In this document: piece after piece, positions 56,895 through 64,000 of the stretch
Layout of the letters: every line of letters starts with the position of its first letter
Position numbering within the stretch: the first letter of the stretch is position 1
Assembly: GCA_036346375.1 (NCBI GenBank)
Contig: CM070503.1
Span: 2,914,001-2,978,000, forward strand
Source: Guadua angustifolia
Lineage: Eukaryota > Streptophyta > Magnoliopsida > Poales > Poaceae
DNA: 64,000 bases
Reading direction: 5' to 3'
Made by a program: the position numbers and the translations under genes
The notes under the pieces: model-generated
The model's input: the letters and a program-made list of their open reading frames with translations, nothing else
Told to the model about the DNA's origin: nothing
Database searches by the model: none

Positions 56895-57536
56895 TGTAAC
56901 ATCCCAAAAATTCAATAAAGTGGAAATGAATAATTTAAGTTTGGATATTATTATTTCTGAGTTTTCTTGCCATTATTTGTTCTATTTGGATTTCCTCGGA
57001 TTTATTCTTTGTATGAAAAATCTAACAAATGGAAACAAAGGGTGAAAAAGAGACAAAGGCAAAAATGTAAAAAGGAAAAACCTTATGAAATTGCCATGAG
57101 AACCCTGATCATTCAATTAAATCATCTGAGCCAGCAATTGAGATTTTATGCATAAAATAATGAAGAAGAAAAAGGAAAAAGATAACTTTTAAATCCAAAT
57201 AAATGCATTGTCAGAATTCACATAAAATAATGGAATCACAAACGAAGCTGAAAATTTTATAGAAGTATTCTGAGATCAAATACTTCTGAAAAACAAAATA
57301 TCAAAAATAATAGACTTCAATTGATCTCAAATAAAAATCGAAGCCGAGGTTAGAAATCCAAATGGTCGCTATTGAAAGAATATTAGTAATTTCTCGAGAA
57401 CTCATTTTAATCAAAATTTTACGGACATCAAACCTGTCCAAAGACCTTGGTCAAAAGTTTAACAATTTCCTACTCCCATTTGACAAATCCAATAAATCCA
57501 TGTTCTATACTCATCTCACCGAAATCGTGGACCCAA
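56895..57536 (+). repeat. Del-type LTR fragment interrupted by the CACTA element
   Basis: It opens TGTAACATCCCAAAAATTCA, the same start as the LARD-like LTR at 10941, and continues AT-rich with similar wording. It is cut at 57536 where CACTACC begins. The rest would lie beyond the CACTA element, outside the window. Confidence 0.6.
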
Positions 57537-57554
57537 CACTACCTTGAAAAAGGT

Positions 57555-57836
57555 AATCGATGGCGGTTCGAATCGCCATCGATGGCGGTTTCGAACCGCC
57601 ACATATTTAGTGCCATCGATAATCCAGATTATCAGTGACGGTTATAGAACCGCCACAGATAACATTATTTGTGACGGTTTTTGGCTAGAACCGTCACTGA
57701 TACCCATGATATCAGTGACGGATTGAGCCAAAAACCGCCACTGATACTAGTACTATCGGTGACGGTTTTTGGCTAGAACCGTCACTGATATCAGTACTAG
57801 TATCAGTGACGGTTTTTGGCTAGAACCGTCACTGAT
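57555..57836. repeat. CACTA subterminal repeats
   Basis: The unit atcagtgacggtttttggc followed by tagaaccgtcactgat is itself an imperfect palindrome. It occurs in full or part at 57658-57705, 57751-57790 and 57802-57836, with shorter atggcggttcgaa units nearer the end. Such motifs bind the CACTA-encoded DNA-binding protein in characterised elements. Confidence 0.85.
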
Positions 57837-58422
57837 TGTCCGACACAGGAAAATAAAAAACTAGCATTTGTAGCTAGCCTCAGGCAGTGCTAGCCATGCC
57901 CTCTGTTATTGGAAATGCCAGAAGATGAATTACCAAATATATATGCTGACCACAACACCACTTGGCATAAATACCAACTAAACCAAACATGAATCAACAT
58001 ACAAGACGATTATAAGGGTAAACAAAAAGTTAAGTGGTGAAATTTAGTATATGCATGGTAAGACAAATTACTTTGTTGAGCCCATTCCTCGTATCCTAAC
58101 ATCTTCATTTGTTAATTACATATATAGTACTACAAAGATAGGTCATAAGCGGAAACAATTGTATGTAGAATTTTACAAGGAATTTCATATATTAGGCATA
58201 CCGTGGAGATGATTGATGATTATAATAGCAAAAGCACCAGCAGACTTCGCAACCTTAGCTTATGTAGTGAATTTGCGCTTCCCTTTGCACTAACAAAACA
58301 TCTCCAAAGAACCTAGATAAAGGAGTAATCAATCACTATGTAGGAATGTAGGAAAAATCGAAAAAATCGCAAATAGCTACACCTTGATTTCCAGAAAGAT
58401 AACCTTTTCTTTGGGACGGGTA

Positions 58423-58522
58423 CAACAATCAAAAGGTTCTGATAACAATAGACTTGTTCGGTTGACATGCTTTTCCTTTGACAACAATCAAAAGGTTCTG
58501 ATAACAATAGACTTGTTCGGTT
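58423..58522. repeat. Two-copy ~61-bp direct repeat
   Basis: caacaatcaaaaggttctga followed by taacaatagacttgttcggtt occurs at 58423 and 58484. It lies inside the CACTA element, next to captured exon sequence. Confidence 0.85.
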
Positions 58523-58764
58523 TGACTCACGTAACAAAGAAGAGCCTCGCATGAGGCCAATCACCTTTGGAATTTCCCGCTTAGTCTATTTCCTTGAAGT
58601 GACCTATGAAACATTCAATGCAAAGATTAATCATAAAAACTAGAACTAAGCATCTATATGCATGAGAAGATAAGTCAACTGAACTGACTGTGAATGAAAC
58701 AGTATGTTGCAAGGATATGGATAAAGTCAGCATAGAAGATATGTGCGAAATCAGGAAGACTTAC

Positions 58765-58833
58765 AGTGTGGCTACTTGAAGGAAACCTATGTTGTAAGGT
58801 ATTTCACCAGAGATTTGGTTATACGAAATGTCC
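58765..58833 (-). pseudogene. ER: Captured ERECTA LRR exon (second of two)
   Basis: The minus strand gives acceptor gcag|G, then GAC ATT TCG... encoding DISYNQISGEIPYNIGFL and QVAT, then donor CT|gtaagt. This is the well-known LRR block of ERECTA-family receptor kinases. Its 69-bp length and 1+2 phase are intact and match the neighbouring exon (ATT TT|G GAC gives I-L-D). ERECTA kinases act in stomatal and inflorescence patterning; this lone piece cannot encode one. Confidence 0.85.
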
Positions 58834-58919
58834 CTGCGTTCCACATAAGAAGCTCTCATCATAGTATTCTTAACTTATGAGCATCACAAGTATCAATAGA
58901 ATCTTAGCAAGCAACATAC

Positions 58920-58991
58920 AAAATCTCAAAGCTAGTGCAGTTCCCTATGCTCTCTGGAATGGATCCTGTCAGATTGTTTCCTCTTACATCA
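58920..58991 (-). pseudogene. ER: Captured ERECTA LRR exon (first of two)
   Basis: A 72-bp exon on the minus strand between ctgcag and gtatgt encodes DVRGNNLTGSIPESIGNC and TSFEI, the LRR preceding DISYNQ in ERECTA-family proteins. 72 bp is the standard LRR exon length. The short intron to the next exon (58834-58919) is retained with canonical borders, so genomic DNA was captured, not cDNA. Confidence 0.88.
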
Positions 58992-59175
58992 CTGCAGATG
59001 CGGAAGAAAAAAATGTCAATAAGATCAAACTGCGTGATATGAAGCAAAGATCTTGGGGGAGCGAAGACTTACAAGTACCAAAGAAAATATATTATGGTAG
59101 CTTATATCACCATCTGAGTTATATATGCACATTGAGGTTAAAAATTAAAAAGAAAATCCTATGAAAGGGACTCAC

Positions 59176-59254
59176 CTCAACAGACAGAGTTTTATTCTTA
59201 TAATCTACATTGATGAACCCACTGATACATTTCTTCCCTAGGTGCTCATGGAAC
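59176..59254 (-). pseudogene. Captured exon of unidentified origin
   Basis: A 79-bp open block on the minus strand bordered by ttgaag and GAG|gtgagt encodes FHEHLGKKCISGFINVDY and KNKTLSVE. The splice-like borders and clean frame suggest a real exon from a third gene. I do not recognise the family. Confidence 0.5.
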
Positions 59255-59376
59255 CTTCAATACAATGAAAAGGTTGTAGAACTATCGACTAACCATTTCA
59301 AGTGTTGAACAAGAAAATCAAAATCATTCACATAACTATGAGAATGAGACAAAGCAGAAAAGGTCAATAGTCTTAC

Positions 59377-59489
59377 CTACATATATATCCTCACTGATAT
59401 TGATGATGCGAGAGGCTTTACTAATTCCACCCCTCGTTATATGAAAAATTGTATCAAAAACATCCGGATGACCATAATGCATCCTCACT
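59377..59489 (-). pseudogene. Captured callose synthase (GSL) exon
   Basis: The minus-strand block between tttttgcag and G|gtaaga encodes VRMHYGHPDVFDTIFHITRG, then GISKASRIINISEDIYV. The HYGHPDVFDRxFHxTRGGxSKAS block belongs to the glucan-synthase domain of plant callose synthases. Substitutions (D-T-I for D-R-I) show decay. Callose synthases make beta-1,3-glucan at the plasma membrane; only this exon is present. Confidence 0.88.
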
Positions 59490-59879
59490 CTGCAAAAAGT
59501 TATACGTGTTGACAGCTGACAATCTGTGATACTCATGTTCCTTCTCAAAAGCGCCAAAGTCTCTCATCACATAAAACCAAGTAATTTTTTCACTTGGTTA
59601 GTTTATCAAACTATTACATACACATGAAATAACTTCATATGAAAAAATAACCATGTAAGGCAAACACATGAAATATTTAGAAGTGCCACTCGCATGTGTG
59701 TACATGTGTTCCTCAAGAAGACAAACATACATGCTACAAAGAGCAGTAACCACCGACAAGAGAAGTGGCATTGAGGAAAGAAGGGCTCCCATTTCAAAGG
59801 TACAAAGAGTTATTTACACTTTGTAATGAAATAGAATTGAAGTAACAAAAGCCTAAACTAGTTTTCTAAACTAGAAGCC

Positions 59880-62800
59880 TATGGGTCTTGAGCTTGGAGA
59901 CACGCGATGTGAGACATGAGTATGGAGGAGTGGATCGTTGTTGTCTTCGTCATAAAACTCGCCTTTTTGTTGAGTATTTCCTTCATGATGAAGTAGGCGA
60001 GCCGCCCTGAATGGCTTGGATTTCAGATGAAGCATTCCTACCGTGAGATGCTGACTTAGGCGTCAGTAGGTATGAAAAATGTAATTAAGAGAGCATATAG
60101 AAATCGAGTGGCGCGAATCGATGTGTCATGTCGGCATGACCGACCTCCACGCCATTGTCTTTTATTGTGCAACTTAAGATTTCCGCATGTCTTGGCACAC
60201 GAAGTACCCACATAGATTTGTTCCTTGCTTCGCCAGACACCTTTGCGAAAATCGAATGAACTAAGATGTCGTCGAAGGAGCTATTTACTATGAAATACGA
60301 TATAAGAATATTCCTTGCGCGTGCATCGAAATTTAGTACGGATTGTAAGGGTTTTCGGTATGGGCGGTGTCTCGTGCTCTTGACAATATCTTTTGAACGC
60401 CTCGTTGATTAAACGTGTCATCACTTCATAGTCCGCTTTAGGTTTATCCAAGGATCCATGATCGACATCTTGCTCTTATGTCGGATGAATTACTACGAGA
60501 ATCGATGGAATCTAGATGCCATAGCCATTAGTCGTTACGTCGAGTAAATAACTAAACCAACGAGTAATTTAACTCGCTAGTGAGGAACTTACTTAAAATT
60601 GTATGGTACAAGTATAAACTCCTTGTCTTGTAGTTTAAGCAAAGCTTTATATACGCATTCCTCGACCTCCTTTGGTACTCTCACGATTTCGTCTTGGCAA
60701 ACCGTTCCTGGTCGAGGAATCCCATCGCCCCTTGGTTCTTCGTAGTTCTTGAATCTCGTATCTATATAACGAAATAATTAGACATGACATTTATCGGTAT
60801 TACGTGAATGTAGACCAAGATTGATATATTAGACACTTACGATTGTCCAAAGATCTCAAAAACATATGTCGAGGGCGCCATGATAAAACAAGTTGTGCAT
60901 GTTATCGAATTCTATTAAGAAGTAGCCATAGCCCTCGTGGTGAAAATGTTCCTCACGGAACACTGCAGTGATCACCTTCGAGTACGCCTTGGTTGGATCG
61001 CTCCATGTACCATGCATGTAGTCATTGCATCATGGGTGTTAGACTGCTTAACTTCGAATCGGTGACTAAGGGCTTCCCAACCTCGAATTTCAATTTTGGT
61101 TGATTTTCTTGTTCATCGACTTTGCCTTGCCCTTACTTTTTTCTCGGACGACATCATACTCGGTCCGGCTTCCCCGATCTAGCCGATCTGGCTGTCTAAT
61201 GTGCCATTTTTGGGATCGGGGTTGTAGGTTTGTCCTTTGAAGTACCGGTGTTCTGAGTTTCTCGTTGAAGTACTAACAAAGGCCATCTTTATGGGGTCCT
61301 CAATGGATTTCTTTGGTACCTCATCTTGCTTCTTCACCGCTTTCACTCTCAGTCTTTGGTACGGATGCTTGGATTGCACTCGCAGAGAGGTCGGCCTTGC
61401 ATGGTCCAAGACGATGTCGAGAGGTCGCCACTCGATGGTCCAAGACGATGTCACGCTTGCGCCATCGATGAATGAGTGGACGGCACTTCCTAGAGTTGTT
61501 ATCTCGTCATTGGCGGGTTTTTCTAGCTCGATATCGAGAAAGCGTGTAAGTCTTGGTCCACCTAGACCTTTGCATAACTCGGCGCTATCGGGGCATTGTG
61601 CAAGACACCCCTTGTTGGTACGGATAAGCTACCCTGTGGCGAAGATGTAGAAAGATGTTCATCACGGCACGTTGATCGGACAGGTGTGGGTCTGTATGTC
61701 GTCCACAAGATAATGGTTTAGGTCCACTTGTCTTTGGCGTGGACCCGCAATCGCCGGGACGACCAGGGCCGGAGAGCGTTTTCGACTGCGTCGGCTCAAG
61801 GCTTCTTGTACTTGTCGTTGAACTTGTTCGTGAATGGTGGGTTGTAATTCTCGCAGAACCCTTTCCTTCATACTTTCCATTTCTGCTCCACCGCTCTTCT
61901 TTAGCTCTTTTCCGACTCCTATAAGAGTCTTCGTGCTCGAGAATCCCATCTTCCATGGAACCTTGACCCCGACGCCGTGTTCGACCGGGTGCTCTTTGTT
62001 TCGAGGGCCGTTGATAGCTCGTCTTTCTCCTGTTTGGGTGGAAGGATCCTTGGGTGGATCGGGCGTAATCGATGAACTCTTTGCGCCACTGCTTCGTCTT
62101 CACTGCTCTTGAATGATAAACTCCCAGTAGACAAGAGATCCGCCCTCGCTAGCACGTAGTGCTTCACTCGGTCTGGTAGTCCGACCAAGGGACTTGTGCC
62201 AGTCTGTTGGATCACTTGTAATTCCTGCCTGTCCCATTGAGCAATTTTACCCATGTACCCACTCGTGCCAAGTCTGTGGGGTGAGTATTCCTTCTTGCGA
62301 TGCTAATGTGGTCCTCACTAGACTTCCTTCGCTGCAGATTGCTTCATCGCCACGAACTCATCCCAAGATGGTCAGAATCTTGGGTAGTCTCCGACGGTGA
62401 CCGCTTTTGCTTCACATAATTTACGCTCACCTCGCCTTGAAGTTTCTCCACGCCGCATCCATGGTCATCAATGCATCGCGACGCACGAGTTCTTCGACTC
62501 TTCGGGAATGCGAAGGTTCCTTTGAGCTCATCCACGATCCGCTTTGGTGGCTTGGGCACTTTATGCCAATCCGAATAGGTGATTGGCACTTTCTCCTTAC
62601 GATGTACCCGCATGTTGACTGTATTTTGTCTTTGCCTTTTTCGATTACAACAGGGGACCCAATATCTGAGACCTCCGTGATGGTGTACGGCCTTGAGCTT
62701 CTTAGTCTTCCTCGTCCTCGGCGTGTTGCAAATGAAGTGGAGGCCTCGGGAACAATGGTGGAGGCCCCGGAATAGCGGTGGAGGCCTCGAACTTCGGTGG

Positions 62801-62950
62801 TTGGGTGGAGGGTAAGGTACTGGTCGGGCTCTCCTCCATTATAGGCTCGGGCCGGGCTCCATTAGAACTACTCAATAGAAAGGGAGATATTTCAGAGAGG
62901 GAAAGAAAATATGTACTAACTGATAGAATAACTAAGTGTATCATATTGAA
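59880..62950 (-). pseudogene. Decayed CACTA ORF (Transposase_24-type with Ulp1-like tail)
   Basis: The minus strand carries pieces in several frames: MEESPTSTLPSTQPPK near the start (about 62850), LSTGSLSFKSSEDEAV (62170-62100), IDYARSTQGSFHPNRRK (62070), an 'ALETKEHPGRTRG'-like stretch, KELKKSGGAEMESMKERV (61900) and VQRQVQEALSRRSRKR. This order is typical of the Transposase_24 (Ptta/En/Spm) proteins of grass CACTA elements. Further down (60990-60850) EEHFHHEGYGYFLIEF and, at 59990-59900, GEFYDEDNNDP suggest the C-terminal Ulp1-like part. Frameshifts every 100-300 bp make it non-functional. Confidence 0.7.
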
Positions 62951-62984
62951 TTAGCACACTGAGGAAAATATGTACTAATTGAGG

Positions 62985-63435
62985 AGTAAGATAGAAGATG
63001 TGCTAACTAAGGACTATATTAGATCCTTAAAGTGCCTGTCCATGGCTCATTTCGAGTCCATGTACTAACCGATGTACTAACAATGGCAGATCAGGGAAGA
63101 AATTTATGATTTTTGCTTACCTTTCTTGGGAATTTTTTAAATAATATTATTTTATTTTAAATCTAGTGGTGTTATTAAGAGTGGATGTTCTTCCTCTCCA
63201 ACTTTTGCAATGAAAAATTTCATGTTCTATGAAGATGAGAACTACTTCAAGAATTTCTTATTTCACGAGGATTGCAGGTAAGGAGTACTCTCAGACTTGG
63301 GGTATGGATGAAGATAAGAATCTTCACCTCAATCACAAATCACCTTAAAATGCACAATAAGACTCAGTGAATTCGGACAAAAGGCATAAGATAGAAGATG
63401 TACTAACTGAGGACTATATTAGATCCTTAAAGTGC
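62985..63435. repeat. Direct repeat of ~50 bp within CACTA 5' region
   Basis: agatagaagatgtRctaact followed by Raggactatattagatccttaaagtgc occurs at 62989 and at 63389, about 400 bp apart. Related aatatgtactaa phrases occur between. Confidence 0.8.
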
Positions 63436-64000
63436 TTAGAGTTATTTGGTTTTACAAGACTAAGTGAATTGTTCCTGCGAATGATATCAACTATCTCCAC
63501 TATACACAACTACTAGCATATATATACATATATAGACACAAGATCAAGCACATACATAAGAATATATATATATAGACACAAGATCAAGCACATACACAAG
63601 ATCAATACCAACATGATATTAAAGCACTCATCCACACAATCCCAATTAAAATCAAAACACATTTAGCACACAAATAGAGATATCAACAATGGCATGATCA
63701 TTAACAAATCAAGTAGCATCTAGCTCAAGTTGTTTTAATTTTAAAGTGTTCTCAGATGTCGGGTTGCCTAAAGGCCCTCCTCGCCACGAGGAACGAGCAA
63801 TAGACGATTTGTGACAACCTTACCTTTATTGCAATTTTACTACTTGACAGCTTTAAAGCAAATCAATTGTATATTTTGTATGCACAGATGTAAAAAATCA
63901 ATACCAAGATATATTAACAGAGCAAAGTTGTTTGGACCATTATAAGGAGATGATAAACAACAAGAAGCACAAGGTGTCTAAACTAGCATATCTGAGAAAG
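63436..64000. other. AT-rich end of window with short tandem repeat
   Basis: tatatagacacaagatcaag followed by cacatacaYaag recurs at 63530 and 63570. No gene and no second CACTA terminus was seen before the window ends. Confidence 0.6.

Larger units (their letters stand above)
57537..64000 (-). mobile_element. CACTA (En/Spm) transposon, one end only, carrying host gene exons
   Basis: The terminus CACTACC at 57537 is preceded by CAA, the potential 3-bp TSD. It is followed by dense palindromic subterminal repeats (57555-57835), typical of CACTA elements. Further in, the minus strand carries decayed Transposase_24-type and Ulp1-like coding sequence (about 62950-59880). Between the subterminal repeats and that region lie exon fragments of unrelated host genes. 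The partner terminus was not found and is expected right of the window. Confidence 0.82.

Overview
This is a piece of a plant nuclear chromosome, almost certainly a grass and probably Oryza-like. The evidence is the intron-rich LEUNIG-type gene, the single-exon GC-rich 3-ketoacyl-CoA synthase, and the mix of repeats: Tat and Del/Tekay Ty3-gypsy elements with an antisense extra ORF, Tourist, MULE and mariner-like MITEs, a MITE sitting in a (TA)n tract, hAT remnants and a CACTA element. The species cannot be named from the sequence alone. Only two genes look intact and functional.

Layout. 1-7250: a LEUNIG/LUH-type transcriptional co-repressor on the plus strand. Its first exon lies off the left edge; fifteen exons can be placed with consistent phases up to the stop codon. 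A Tourist-like MITE sits in the first visible intron. 7441-7796: a hairpin MULE MITE with a perfect 9-bp target duplication. About 8165-37634: one old Tat-lineage Ty3-gypsy element on the minus strand, split by two later insertions. The first is a LARD-like non-autonomous element (10941-19883, plus strand, 5.5-kb LTR, non-coding interior, 3' LTR cut down to 396 bp). The second is a full-length Del/Tekay chromovirus (21355-33098, minus strand, 3.0-kb LTRs, TSD GTCTG). The Tat element also carries a decayed, intron-containing antisense ORF beyond pol. 37651-39668: three DNA-transposon remnants. 40067-42124: a GC-rich island with unexplained ORFs, perhaps captured by a transposon.

43147-44526: an intact 3-ketoacyl-CoA synthase on the minus strand. 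44982-47148: two near-identical hAT copies in tandem. 47532-48618: a Pack-MULE-like unit. 49000-57536: gene-poor DNA with MITEs, microsatellites, a tandem duplication, a mariner-like element and the start of another Del-type LTR. 57537 to the window end: a CACTA element entered from one terminus. It has palindromic subterminal repeats, a decayed Transposase_24/Ulp1-type coding region, and pieces of host genes: two correctly spliced-looking ERECTA LRR exons, one callose-synthase exon and one unidentified exon.

How parts relate. The two working genes are independent of one another: LUG/LUH proteins are nuclear Gro/TLE-type adaptors, and KCS enzymes elongate very-long-chain fatty acids in the ER. 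The rest is layered transposon history. The order is readable for the Tat element (oldest) and its two intruders, and for the Del-type LTR at 56895 that was later hit by the CACTA element. The most unusual content is the multi-gene exon capture in the CACTA element and the LARD-like element, whose 5.5-kb LTR contains a tRNA-like sequence and shares an LTR core motif with the neighbouring Del chromovirus.
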